DNA from: Trifolium pratense | Lineage: Eukaryota > Streptophyta > Magnoliopsida > Fabales > Fabaceae | Direction of reading: 5' to 3' | Assembly: GCF_020283565.1 (NCBI RefSeq) | Contig: NC_060060.1 | Span: forward strand, 4,588,001 to 4,652,000 | DNA length: 64,000 bases | Shown here: positions 21,748-31,728 of the stretch, piece after piece | How positions within the stretch are numbered: position 1 is the first letter of the stretch | How the letters are laid out: each line of letters begins with the position of its first letter | Notes under the pieces: model-generated | Told to the model about the DNA's origin: nothing | The model's database searches: none | Seen by the model: the letters and a program-made list of their open reading frames with translations, nothing else | Program-made: the position numbers and the translations under genes

Positions 21748-22440
21748 TTTGTATTATATTGCAAAAAAAATGTATATATAGGTATGTATTATATTTTAGT
21801 ACATGTTCATAGTTGGCTGCTGTAATATATTTCAAATAAAATATAATTTTAAGAGTTTGTATGAAATAATTTTAATTTATGTGTGTACTATTTTAACTAT
21901 GATCTATGTATGTGGCGTACCAATCCTTTAGCTTGTGTTGGTGTTAATGCATGAAGGTTTCAAGAATGATTTTCCTATATGTATTCTATCATTTTGCTGT
22001 TATAATAAGGTAGATATAGTGCAGGTTCAAGATTGAGAAAGTGGTTATGTTAAAGTGCATTTGCTCTGTATAAATTTTACGTTTTGGACGTTGCATCTCA
22101 TAAGGTCATTGTCCAGTTGACTTGGGACAGAAGCATCTCAGCTTCTAAAGTCCATGAGTTTGTTAGTAGCGTGACGCGAGATCCCAAGGCGCATTATTTT
22201 TGTCTGATTCTTTTTAGAAGATGCAGTGGTTGGAGCCGGCTTTGTATTTTGTCTTGGATTGGAACTGTGTTATTTTTGCACTCCTTGTGCACAATTCTCT
22301 CTTTAATAAATTCTGCTTTTACAAAAAAAAATAATGCAATAAATCTAAAAAGAGAAGGTGATTGGGATGTAAAGGCAAACCAATATTTTTAATATCCATA
22401 GTCACACCACTATGCATATAAAATTTAGGCGTGCATGTAA
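21748..22440. repeat. C1 3' flank, with a LINE-like 3' tail at about 22025-22330
   Basis: The parts at 21770-21890 (tacatgttcatag, aaataaaatata, atttatgtgtgta) and 22345-22440 (gtgattgggatgtaaag, aatttaggcgtgcatgtaa) align with the C3 flank at 42400-42750; the second also with C2 at 33800-33900. Between them lies a more GC-balanced segment ending in aataaattctgcttttac and nine A. It reads like the 3' end of a retroposed LINE or mRNA. The open frame from 22084 lies in it and has no family I recognise. Confidence 0.6.
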
Positions 22441-22654
22441 CGTCATTTTTTTCTAGTCTATGATGAATTAAATCAACTCATTAGGTAAAAAAGTTCTTTG
22501 AATTAAATCCCAGTTTTGTTTGAAACACTAGAAATTGATTGATTGGTTTATTTTATTTTTTAGGTTAAATTAAACATGAGTATGTTTATCAACCATTTTT
22601 AACACTAGAAATCTCTGCACAGTAGTATGATCTTTCTAAAAATTATCTGTGCAG

Positions 22655-23452
22655 TGTAAATAAACAGGCAGAAAATAAAAGTTAAGGGAAAGAGAATCAA
22701 CACAAAGAGTTATCCTGGTTCACCCCTAATCTTTGGGTTACGTCCAGTCCTCACCACCTGTGATTTTGTCCACTAGAATCACTTAAACGTTACAGATCCA
22801 AGATCTACAATTCTTCCTTGATCTTGATCTAAGATCAACAATTAGCAAAGCTCCGATAGCTTTACACTTTCCTAGTCACCTTGACCAAAACACTCAATCA
22901 ATAGTTACGTATTGACTTGAGCTATTACAATGTGATTGATTTGGTTCTAAGCTATTTTGAGACTCAATACAAAATGAGAAGCTTAGATGAAAACACTCTA
23001 AAAGAGATCTATGCTCAGAATATGAAATAACAAGAGTGACTTAAAAAGAGCTTTGAGCTTGAGAGATTGAATGTGATTGTAAGACTTAGATTGCTTGAAA
23101 ACTCTTGCTCTTTCTCTTGGATCTGATTGCCTTTTATAGATGCTTGCTTGAGGTTGAAGCTTGACCTTCAAGTATACCAGTTAGAGATCAAACTATAGCC
23201 GTTACTCAGTGCCAAACAAGCAGCAGACAGCTTCTGCATAAATGTCAGATTCTCTATTCATTCTTGAATTAGTCTTGATTTGAGTTTTGCTTGGATTCAC
23301 AAAAGCCAAATGAGTGTGAGTTGTTGGCAAGTACAAATGAGTTGTTTCCTGCTTCCTTCCAATGTCAGAGGTCAGATATAGCCGTTTGAAACTTCAGTAA
23401 AAAGAATCATGACAGTTTGAGATGGTTTTGCAAAACTGTGTTTGCAGGAACA
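22655..23452 (-). mobile_element. Solo LTR of a retrotransposon, about 798 bp
   Basis: On the minus strand it starts TGTTCCTGCAAACACAG and ends GCCTGTTTATTTACA. It contains a TATA-like ctataaaagg (complement at about 23130-23140) and an internal block (ggttcacccctaatctttgg) seen in many legume LTRs. No internal domain and no second LTR are near. I see no target duplication at these ends (tgcag left, ttctt right), so it may come from recombination between two different elements. It borders the orphan type A flank. Confidence 0.65.
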
Positions 23453-23459
23453 TTCTTGA

Positions 23460-23880
23460 ACCATTTTTGAATAATGTTTTGAATCTTTTTTATAAAACTA
23501 TAGTCATCTATTATATTCATATATATATTTGCTGTTTCATATGTTTTTGTTATTGCCATGGATCCTTTATTTGAAAGTTTTGCCACAATGCAACTAGTTA
23601 TATACTTGTGTTTCTCTATAATTCTCAAAAAATACATTCTCACTAAAAACAGAACATGATTCTCTGAACTTGGTTCATGTGTTGTAATATTTTATACCTA
23701 TAGTTCAGAAAGATCATTCAATTATATAAATGGACCTATTTGGTCATTGCTTCTTCATTAAATTATCTTTATTAGATTTTCTAACATATATTTAATCTAA
23801 GCTCATAACATTTTCCCTCATTGTGTCTATTATCATCAGTGAGATGCCAAAAGCTTTTCAAAGCTTCATTGATCCAATTC
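23460..23880. repeat. Orphan type A 3' flank (gene lost)
   Basis: It matches the flank of the type A gene (15850-16220) in detail but has no ATPase coding sequence before it. Instead it abuts the LTR that ends at 23452. A type A gene was most likely present and was deleted. Confidence 0.85.
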
Positions 23881-24465
23881 ATAGCATGCTAATGTTAGAA
23901 TATCTAGAAAACTTCTTAGAATAACACATGCAAATGTTGTTGTATGACTATTAGAACTAGCTTGACTTCACCTCATTATCGCGAGTAGTGTGTTCTTTCT
24001 CGTTGTTGGTATGCGTGGCATTCCACACTTGACTCGTTCTCCCCTTTTGTCGTGACATTTTTGTTTCTCTCGATCGGGACATGCCCATCAATATTACATC
24101 ATAAAATTCAATTTTTGTTCTAAAAAAACAATTTAATTTGTCTTACTGAGAAGAAAAAAATTAACCAGTGGTCTAATAGCATTAATCTACTATTAAATAT
24201 CATTTTCAATTTTATATTTTCTTTCGTCGTTATTTATGAAACAATAATTTATTCAAACGAAATCAACCACTCTTGTGTCTCCTAGTAAAACGTGGTCCCC
24301 AAGAAACTCATTTAAAAACTCCAAGTTGTGAAAGAACACTTGAAACACTCTTATGATACTCATTATAAATACCACACACCCTTTGAATTCATACGACACA
24401 AAAGTTAGAATCACAACAAAATATTTTCTGACAATTAAAGACTTCAAATTATTATAAGATAAGAT
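23881..24465 (+). promoter_or_regulatory. Upstream region of the type B gene with module and TATA box
   Basis: The module ctcctagtaaaacgtggtcc is at about 24279 and TATAAATA at 24364-24371. The ATG is at 24466. The sequence at 24220-24290 also resembles 14080-14130 and 12040-12080, so type A and type B promoters share ancestry. Confidence 0.6.
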
Positions 24466-24938
24466 ATGGGAATTGGGGAAATATGGTCAAACCTAGGCTC
24501 AATTATGGCTAGCATAATGTTTGTATATACCATGTATGAGAAATTCTTCCCACCTCAAATTCGTAGATATGTTGGAAAATATACTCACAAATTCACATAC
24601 CTCATGTACCCTTACATAAAAATAAATTTCTATGAATTATCCGGAGAGCGCCTCCAACGCAATGAAACATACACAGTCATCCAAACATATCTCAGCGCTA
24701 ACTCGTCACAAAGAGCTAAAAGGCTTAAAGCCGAAGTTGTCAAAGATAGCCAAAACCCACTTGTCCTAAGCATGGAAAACAATCAAGAGATCACAGATGA
24801 GTTCAATGGAGTCAAAGTTTGGTGGTTCGCAAATCACACCCCGGCTAGAACACAATCATTTTCGGTCTACTCTACTTCAGATGAGAAAAGATTCTTAACA
24901 CTGACATTCCATAAAAGAGATCGAGATCTCGTCACCAC

Positions 24939-25605
24939 TGTTGCAAATTTGCCTTGAAAACGTGAAAAAACAACACTAGTCTGCTGTTTTCCGCCCCGGG
25001 CGGAAAAACCTGTGTTTCAGGCGGAAATTTGAAGCAGAATAAGGGGAGCTCTCTGTTTTGCCGCCCCAGGCGGAAATCTTGGTGTTTCAGGCGGAAGTTT
25101 CCGCCTCAGGCGAAAAAAGCTGTGTTTCGGGCGGAAATCACTGCAGGGTATTTAAAGGGTCACGTTTTCTGTTTTTTCAGAGGAAGTTTTGAGGGTTTCT
25201 TTCACCAAAACGGCGGCTAGGGTTAAGAGGGTTACTCTTGGTTCATCTCTAGGTTTTGGGTGTTGATTCTTTCATCTTGTAATCACTCATCATTGAAATC
25301 TCTTGGTCACGGGAAGAGATTTGGGAAAAGGGTAGAATTAGGATTGAAGTCTAATTCTTGCAACTCTTTTGTATTGAATCGTTGTAATCAAGATTTTCAT
25401 TGATAGTGGAACGGAGAGTGGCTCTCTCCCCCAGAGTAGGTCGGTTTTGACTGAACTGGGTAAACAATTGCTTCGTGTTCTTACAGTTTTATTACTTATC
25501 TTTTGTTCGTGATTATTATTGCTATTTCCACGTTTTGATTGCTTATTCGATTTGCTCCACACATCAAGTTTATTGGTGTGATTATTTTAAGACGAATTCA
25601 CAACA
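24939..25605 (+). repeat. 5' LTR of the gag-only element
   Basis: The U3 part has an unusual GC-rich set of short repeats (tgtttcaggcggaaa, ttccgcc, ccgccccgggcgg) at about 24992-25140 in otherwise AT-rich DNA. A tatttaaag at about 25148 is a possible TATA box. The LTR ends cacaaca. Short open frames in it occur identically in the 3' LTR and are not genes. Confidence 0.93.
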
Positions 25606-25607
25606 AT

Positions 25608-25625
25608 TGGCGCCCACCGTGGGGC
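25608..25625 (+). promoter_or_regulatory. Primer binding site of the gag-only element
   Basis: tggcgcccaccgtggggc starts two bases past the 5' LTR end, where a tRNA primer site is expected. I do not assign the tRNA. Confidence 0.65.
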
Positions 25626-25649
25626 AAAGGATCAAACGAATTAAGTATC

Positions 25650-26483
25650 ATGGGTTCTAAGTGGGAGATTGAGAAGTTCACCGGTAAAAATGACTTCGGT
25701 TTGTGGAAGGTGAAGGTACGGGCAATATTAACACAACAAAAGTGTGTTGAAGCATTGTTGGGCATATCGAATATGCCAAATACTCTCTCGAACGCAGAAA
25801 AGAGCGAGATGAATGATAAGGCTTTGAGTGTCATTATCTTGTGCCTTGCGGATAATGTGTTGAGGGAAGTAGCTAAAGAAAAAACTGCGGCGGCTATGTG
25901 GACCAAGCTGGATGCGTTGTATATGACGAAGTCTTTGGCACATAAGCAGTGTTTGAAAGAACGGTTGTTTTTCTTTCGAATGGTGGAGAACAAGCCTGTG
26001 GTGGAGCAACTTTCGGAGTTCAACAAGATCATTGACGACTTGGCGAACATTGACGTGAATTTGGAAGACGAGGACAAGGCCTTTCATTTGTTGTGTGCTT
26101 TACCCAAGTCACTTGAAAATCTCAAGGATGCGTTGCTTTATGGCAAAGAAGGTACTATCACCTTGGATGAAGTTCAATCGGCTTTGAGGACCAAGGAGTT
26201 GACAAAGTTGAGAGACTTGAGGGTTGATGATAGTGCGGAAGGGTTAAATGTGATGAGGGATAGAAGTGAGAATGACGGTAGAGGAAAGGGGAAGAAATAT
26301 GGGTCCAAGTCTAGGCCAAAAGGTGATAATGGTGGCAGGTTCAGATGCTTCTATTGTCAAGAACCGGGTCACTTCAAGAAGGACTGTCCTCAGAGAAGGG
26401 GCAGCGGTAGTTCGTCAGCTCATGTTGCCGTTGATGAGGAGGAAGGCTATGAGAGTGCGGGAGCACTCATAGTCACCAGTTGA
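25650..26483 (+). CDS. Retrotransposon gag (UBN2-type with zinc knuckle), intact
   Basis: 277 residues. The start is taken at MGSKWEIEKFTG, because retroelement gags begin this way; the longer frame from 25539 runs into the LTR and primer site. Residues 15-190 hold the UBN2 gag domain (LWKVKVRAILTQQK, AMWTKLDALY, LLCALPKSLENLKDALL). A basic, Gly-rich stretch follows, then the zinc knuckle CFYCQEPGHFKKDC near residue 237 (C-X2-C-X4-H-X4-C). It packages element RNA in cytoplasmic particles. The C-terminus (EEEGYESAGALIVTS) would normally run into protease, but a stop occurs here. Intact gag in an element without pol suggests that it works in cis, or helps encapsidation together with a partner. 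Confidence 0.93.
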   Translation: MGSKWEIEKFTGKNDFGLWKVKVRAILTQQKCVEALLGISNMPNTLSNAEKSEMNDKALSVIILCLADNVLREVAKEKTAAAMWTKLDALYMTKSLAHKQCLKERLFFFRMVENKPVVEQLSEFNKIIDDLANIDVNLEDEDKAFHLLCALPKSLENLKDALLYGKEGTITLDEVQSALRTKELTKLRDLRVDDSAEGLNVMRDRSENDGRGKGKKYGSKSRPKGDNGGRFRCFYCQEPGHFKKDCPQRRGSGSSSAHVAVDEEEGYESAGALIVTS

Positions 26484-26501
26484 CACTCATAGCTTGTTAA
26501 T

Positions 26502-26601
26502 CAGCCTGGAGAGGCGGTGGTAATAATACTCAACATCAGCCTGGAGAGGCGGTGGTAATAATACTCAACATCAGCCTGGAGAGGCGGTGGTAATAATACT
26601 C
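26502..26601 (+). repeat. Three 35-bp tandem repeats after gag
   Basis: cagcctggagaggcggtggt plus aataatactcaacat is repeated at 26502, 26537 and 26572; the last unit is cut at 30 bp. It starts 18 bases after the gag stop. Its function, if any, is unknown. Confidence 0.92.
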
Positions 26602-26639
26602 AGGATTACGTTCGAAACAACAACTTTATTACTGTGAGA

Positions 26640-26830
26640 ATGTGGATGTGCTAGTGTGGTGAAGTTGGGAATCAATGGAGTTGAAGTCATGGACTTTGGA
26701 TGCTCCGATCACATGTGTTTTGAGGAAGGAGTACTTTGAAGCCCTAGAGCTAGTTGAAGGTGGAGTTTGTTCATCTTGGCGACGGGAAAGCTTATAAGGT
26801 TCAAGGTATGGTTGAATTTCTTTCACACAA
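26640..26830 (+). pseudogene. Copia protease remnant
   Basis: Through frameshifts the plus strand gives WTLDA, then HMCF, KEYFEALELVEGG and LGDGKAYKVQG. This is the pattern of the aspartic protease region of Copia polyproteins (normally WILDSG..HMC). The catalytic Asp-Ser/Thr-Gly is destroyed. Since the LTRs are identical, this decay predates the present insertion. Confidence 0.65.
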
Positions 26831-27232
26831 TGCGAGGTATTATTCTTGAGCTTTGTTACTAGTTGTGATTCTCATGGTGTGGATAAGTTGTGAAACTTCG
26901 GTTGGTTGTTAGTGACATTGGTTGGTTTTAGTTGTACTAGTGAAATGAAGTTTACTAGGTGGTGGAACTAAACCGGGAAGTGTTGGAGACTAACAATGAC
27001 TTGATGTGTGTTTCGGAGTAGTTGAAAAGTTTTACGTTACAAGGTGGAAGACATGGTGGATATACCGGTTCAAGGCTTTGGTGGAGGAATCTCGGTTTGA
27101 GGTGGAGGTACACCAAAGTGGTATGGCTATGAAGACCTTGTGTGGAAGCAACGGTGATCAAGCTTGGTAACTTGCTAGACTGCTGGAGGTAGTTGGACAC
27201 AAGGAGAGTTTGAGGTTGCAGCTTGTGAAACC

Positions 27233-27430
27233 ACCTAAAAATTCCAAGGTTGGTTGGAGGCAAGCATATCTTCAAGAGTACGGAAAGCTACAATCCGGGG
27301 TTTGAAGAGGGTATGGTTTAGCTTGTGTATTGTCCTAAAAATCCAAGGGCAATTGGAGGCAAGCATTTTTCGGGAGTACGGAGAGGTAGACTCCGGGGGC
27401 CGAAGAGGGTATGGTGTAAACAAGTGGAGA
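27233..27430. repeat. Two-unit direct repeat, 99-bp period, near the 3' LTR
   Basis: Units at about 27233-27331 and 27332-27430 share ggaggcaagcat, gagtacgga, tccggg and gaagagggtatgg. They lie in the non-coding tail of the element. Confidence 0.75.
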
Positions 27431-27491
27431 GAGCAGCACGGTGGTTGATGGGAAGTTGACATCACCATCGTTTTAAAGGCAAGGTGGAGAT

Positions 27492-28158
27492 TGTTGCAAA
27501 TTTGCCTTGAAAACGTGAAAAAACAACACTAGTCTGCTGTTTTCCGCCCCGGGCGGAAAAACCTGTGTTTCAGGCGGAAATTTGAAGCAGAATAAGGGGA
27601 GCTCTCTGTTTTGCCGCCCCAGGCGGAAATCTTGGTGTTTCAGGCGGAAGTTTCCGCCTCAGGCGAAAAAAGCTGTGTTTCGGGCGGAAATCACTGCAGG
27701 GTATTTAAAGGGTCACGTTTTCTGTTTTTTCAGAGGAAGTTTTGAGGGTTTCTTTCACCAAAACGGCGGCTAGGGTTAAGAGGGTTACTCTTGGTTCATC
27801 TCTAGGTTTTGGGTGTTGATTCTTTCATCTTGTAATCACTCATCATTGAAATCTCTTGGTCACGGGAAGAGATTTGGGAAAAGGGTAGAATTAGGATTGA
27901 AGTCTAATTCTTGCAACTCTTTTGTATTGAATCGTTGTAATCAAGATTTTCATTGATAGTGGAACGGAGAGTGGCTCTCTCCCCCAGAGTAGGTCGGTTT
28001 TGACTGAACTGGGTAAACAATTGCTTCGTGTTCTTACAGTTTTATTACTTATCTTTTGTTCGTGATTATTATTGCTATTTCCACGTTTTGATTGCTTATT
28101 CGATTTGCTCCACACATCAAGTTTATTGGTGTGATTATTTTAAGACGAATTCACAACA
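27492..28158 (+). repeat. 3' LTR of the gag-only element
   Basis: Same sequence and length as 24939-25605. It reads outward into the second half of the type B ATPase gene, whose first downstream ATG is at 28180, so it could drive transcription of the 348-codon remainder. Confidence 0.93.
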
Positions 28159-29226
28159 ACCACCTCTTACATCCGACATGTGTTGGAAAAAGGAAAGGCT
28201 ATTACAATGAAGAATAGACGGTTAAAGCTTTACACAAACAATCCAAGCAATGATTGGATGAGGTATAGAAGCACAAAATGGAGTCACACAACTTTTGAGC
28301 ACCCTGCAAGTATTGAAACACTTGCCATGGAAACAAAGAAGAAAGAAGAGATCATAAATGATCTTCTTAAGTTCAAAAAAGGGAAAGAGTATTATGCTAA
28401 AGTTGGAAAGGCATGGAAGCGTGGTTATCTACTTTTTGGTCCACCTGGAACAGGAAAATCAACCATGATATCTGCTATTGCTAATTTCATGAACTACGAT
28501 GTGTATGATCTTGAATTAACAATTGTTAAGGATAACAATGAGTTGAAAAGGCTTTTGATTGAGACATCAAGCAAATCAATTATAGTAATTGAAGATATAG
28601 ATTGTTCTCTCGATCTCACTGGCCAAAGGAAGAAGAAAAGTGAGATAGATAATGATGAGAATGAGGAAGACAAGAATCCTATAATTAAACGTAAAGAAGA
28701 AGAGAAAAAGGAAAGTAAGGTAACTCTCTCTGGTTTGTTGAATTTTATTGATGGAATTTGGTCGGCATGTGGCGGGGAGAGGATCATAATTTTCACAACT
28801 AACTTTGTGGACAAACTTGACCCAGCTCTCATTAGGAGGGGAAGGATGGATAAACACATAGAGATGTCCTATTGTGGCTATGAAGCTTTCAAGGTGCTTG
28901 CAAAGAACTACTTAGATGTAGAGTCTCACGATGATTTGTTTCCGATTATTGAAAAGTTGTTGGGAGAGACTAATATGACACCTGCGGATGTTGCTGAGAA
29001 TTTGATGCCGAAGTCAATCACTGAAGATTTTGAGACTTGCTTGAAGAATTTGATACAATCTCTTGAGATTGCAAAGAAAATTGCAGAGGAGGAAGAAAAG
29101 AAAAAAATTGAGGACGAGGAAGCAAAACTAAACACAAAAAAACAGGAATTTGTTCAAGAGGAAGAAAATTTGAAGACTATTGAAAATTCTAAGGAAAATG
29201 TTAAGGAGAATGGTTTCAGCCATTAA

Positions 29227-29690
29227 CTTGGACTGTGTAATATTAATAATGTTTTGAAACTTTTTAATAAAACCATATGAATTATGTATTATGTTGTTCA
29301 TATTTGTACTCTTGCACATTTTTGGGGCACATCACATAGTTGAGAGGATCATGATGGCCTACAGTTAAGTTTTCATGCAGATTCACACGATAATCTCAAT
29401 CATTAATTAAAATTGAACAACTAAGAGTTATGACTGTGTGACGCGGTTCCAGCAAGAAATATCCTATATGTGATGTAAGTTTCAATGGGAGTAGTAGAAA
29501 GATTGTCATAGAGCTTGGAGTGGGGCCCACATGGCGATACATACACCATGGGTCTTAAATACATATGATCGTCATCTTATTCTTTTGTTCAGTCCCTATA
29601 TAGTTTTGCTTTTGCTCACTCTTCTTTTTCTTCTATTTTGTAACCGAAATAAAGCAAGAAAAAAAATCCACACCATGGCATAAAAATATT
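29227..29690. repeat. Type B 3' flank
   Basis: It aligns with 16430-17000 in two blocks (29227-29290 and 29480-29570). There is no gene. Confidence 0.6.
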
Positions 29691-29699
29691 ATTTATTTC

Positions 29700-30545
29700 A
29701 ATTTAATTAAGAAGTGGGGTGCGTAACCCAAGTCCTTTGAATTAAGGGCGAAAGAAGTTAAGGAGTAAAAGGTTTTGTAATGGCAAAAAGGTCTTTCTCT
29801 TTATTATTCACACACCACATACTTATATAGGCATAGCACCTCATACAAGGAATGACCCTAAGTACACATACAATGAAAATGGGCTTTACACAATAAAAAG
29901 CCCAAACACACACAACATACCCTCCCCTAATTGTACAACCATACAATTATTAAAACAAAATAAGCATAACATGACTAATGTGTTTGGGCATTTTAACATC
30001 TACAATTTCTTCTTTTGTAAGATTTCTCAAGAAGTGAAATCTCACATCTATATGTTTGCACTTACCATGCATTATGGGATTCTTTTAGAGTTTGATAGAT
30101 GAGCTATTATCACAGTAGATCATAGTTGTCTTGCCTTATCCAATCTTCAAGTAATTCAATACATTTCTTAACCAAATGCACTGACAAGCACATAGTGAAG
30201 CAGTCACATACTCAGCTTAAGTTGTTGACAAAGTTACAATTGGTTGTTTCTTTGAAGATCATGATATAGCACCTATTTCAAGCATAGAAACATATCAATA
30301 TGTGCTCTTCTTATCATCCAAATCTCCTGCATAACCTGGATCTGACCAACCAACTAGTTTTATTTCATATGTAGTGTGTTTATACATGATTCCATCAGCA
30401 ATAGTTCCTTTCAAATACCTCATGATTCTTTTAATAGCTGCAACATGCATCTCTGTAGGCCTATTCATGAATCTAGCAACTAGGCACACACAGTAAGCCA
30501 AATCGGGCCTTGTAGCCAGCAAATACATCAAACATGTTTAGAGTT
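29700..30545 (-). pseudogene. 3' part of a decayed Copia retrotransposon
   Basis: The minus strand from 30531 reads MMYLLATRPDLAYCV, then RFMNRPTEMHVAAIKRIMRYL, KLVGWSDPGYAGDLDDKKS, and with stops SWSSKKQPIVTLST, AEYV and IYCDNSSSIKL. This is the end of reverse transcriptase and RNase H. After it come a purine tract (complement at 29918-29930) and the start of an LTR beginning TGTTGTGTG at 29917. The LTR continues to about 29700, where it is cut off. The element is truncated and contains stops. Confidence 0.85.
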
Positions 30546-30637
30546 CAAGTTCTCGATCATGAGATGGAAAAAAAAAAACTAACACTAACAATTACTAACT
30601 TTATTCATTTTAAAAAAATGTCAATTTAATTAATAAT

Positions 30638-30689
30638 AAAACTCCATTTTCATTTGTACCAAAAAAAAAAAAAAAAACTCCATTTTCAT
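30638..30689. repeat. Poly(A) micro-insertion with 16-bp direct repeat
   Basis: aaaactccattttcat occurs at 30638-30653 and 30674-30689. The insert is ttgtacc followed by 13 A; the same ttgtacc end appears, inverted, at 57573-57583. Confidence 0.78.
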
Positions 30690-30851
30690 AAGATATTTTT
30701 CTAAAGGATTTCATTGAAGCCTCTACTGCTGTTTCAACTGAATTTTAGGGTATGCTTCATGCCTTAATACGGATGACCAAAAATCTCAAATATTGATTCG
30801 CTCACCTTAATAGTGACATGTATGATATATGGAGAAAAGTGGGTTTTTTAA

Positions 30852-31219
30852 GGCTAATGCTACCGAAGTGGTCCACCGTGAACAACTGATCTACCGAATA
30901 TGAATTTTACAAAATTCACTATTGGATTGAAAGTTTATATCGTATAGATCATTCATAAATTTTTTAATTTTTTTTAAAATCATTTGATGTATTATTGAGA
31001 CCCATCAAGATTTACGTTATTTAATAAATCGTTAATTTTGATGTGTCTCAATAACATATCAAATTATTTTCAATTTTTCTAAATTTATTTATGGATGATC
31101 AATATGATCTAAATTTTCCATTCAACGGTAAATTTTGTAAAATTCGTATTCATTATAATGTTATTCATGACTGATCCACCATAGACCACTTGATAAAGTG
31201 TTCCATATTAGAATTTACC
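30852..31219 (-). mobile_element. MITE, 368 bp, Mutator-like, in the C2 upstream region
   Basis: It is largely palindromic (gaattttacaaaatt, attggattgaaagtttatat, tcaaatgatttt words in both orientations). Ends are ggctaatgcta and attagaatttacc. The 9-bp flanks gttttttaa and ggtttttaa differ at one base. Another copy in the opposite orientation is at 52512-52868, and half copies are near 34060 and 46290. The matching C1 upstream region lacks it, so it inserted after the C1/C2 duplication. Confidence 0.78.
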
Positions 31220-31605
31220 GGTTTTTAATATTATATTGTAGTAAAGGAGAAGTTAAACACGTTGATTTGATTTATAGTCAAGTACAAGTCAATGAGAATG
31301 CCTTAGATAAATGAGAAATATTAGGTGAGACATTAATTTTTTTTTCACGGAGGGTGAGACATTTATTACACTTAAAGATTAAGATGTACGTATGGAAGAA
31401 AAAGAAGAGTGAGCAACTCTATCAGTCTTTTATCACATTTAAGCCGATTATCAGTCTTTTAACATATGAGTCCATCACATTAACAACTTTATTGTCTCCT
31501 AGTAAAACGCAATCACTAAGAAACTTACAAAGAAAACAAAGAGAACTTGCGTGGTCCTTTCCAAGTTGGGATTGAACACATGAAACACTCTTATTATATA
31601 CTCCT

Positions 31606-31613
31606 TATAAATA
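31606..31613 (+). promoter_or_regulatory. TATA box of C2
   Basis: TATAAATA lies 116 bp before the ATG. The module ctcctagtaaaacgcaatca is at about 31496. Confidence 0.65.
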
Positions 31614-31633
31614 CTACACACCCTTGAGTACAT

Positions 31634-31674
31634 AATCACAAAAGTTTGGTTCAAAAAAAAAAATCACAAAAGTT
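31634..31674. repeat. Poly(A) micro-insertion in the C2 5' leader
   Basis: aatcacaaaagtt occurs at 31634-31646 and 31662-31674 with tggttc plus nine A between. C1 (near 20138) and type B (near 24395) carry a single acacaaaagttaga at this place, so the empty site is known. Confidence 0.85.
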
Positions 31675-31728
31675 AGAAAAACAATCCAACATATTTCTCT
31701 TACATTTAAACATTTGAAAGTATAAAAA

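Larger units (their letters stand above)
24939..28158 (+). mobile_element. Gag-only, non-autonomous LTR retrotransposon (Copia-like), 3220 bp
   Basis: Two 667-bp LTRs (24939-25605 and 27492-28158), TG...CA, are identical as far as I can follow them by eye. The exact 5-bp duplication accac flanks the element (24934-24938 and 28159-28163). A primer-binding-site-like tggcgcccaccgtggggc lies two bases after the 5' LTR. A purine-rich tract (aaggcaaggtggaga) lies before the 3' LTR. Inside are an intact gag frame and a decayed protease trace, but no integrase, reverse transcriptase or RNase H. This is the layout of the TR-GAG class, which is mobilised by a partner's enzymes. Identical LTRs mean the insertion is very recent. 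Confidence 0.95.
24466..29226 (+). pseudogene. Type B AAA-ATPase gene split by an LTR retrotransposon
   Basis: Exon part one (24466-24938) encodes the start MGIGEIWSNLGSI, the membrane segment and most of the AAA-associated domain. Part two (28164-29226) resumes in frame with the rest of that domain, Walker A GPPGTGKST, Walker B IIVIEDID, sensor, RRGRMD and the charged tail ending GFSH. Without the insert and one copy of the target duplication the two parts give 1536 bases, exactly 512 codons including stop, with no other damage that I can see. As it stands, translation from the first ATG enters the LTR and stops after six foreign codons. The downstream ATG at 28180 leaves an open 348-residue frame that keeps the ATPase core but lacks the membrane anchor; whether it is expressed from the 3' LTR is unknown. 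Confidence 0.94.

Noticed and set aside
22084..22392. 102-codon frame in the C1 3' flank
   Set aside because: It sits in an A-tailed retroposed segment, runs through the poly(A), and has no recognisable domain.
25029..25562. Short open frames in the LTRs (63 and 74 codons), repeated at 27582 and 27891
   Set aside because: Identical because the LTRs are identical; they run through U3/R motifs and have no protein features.
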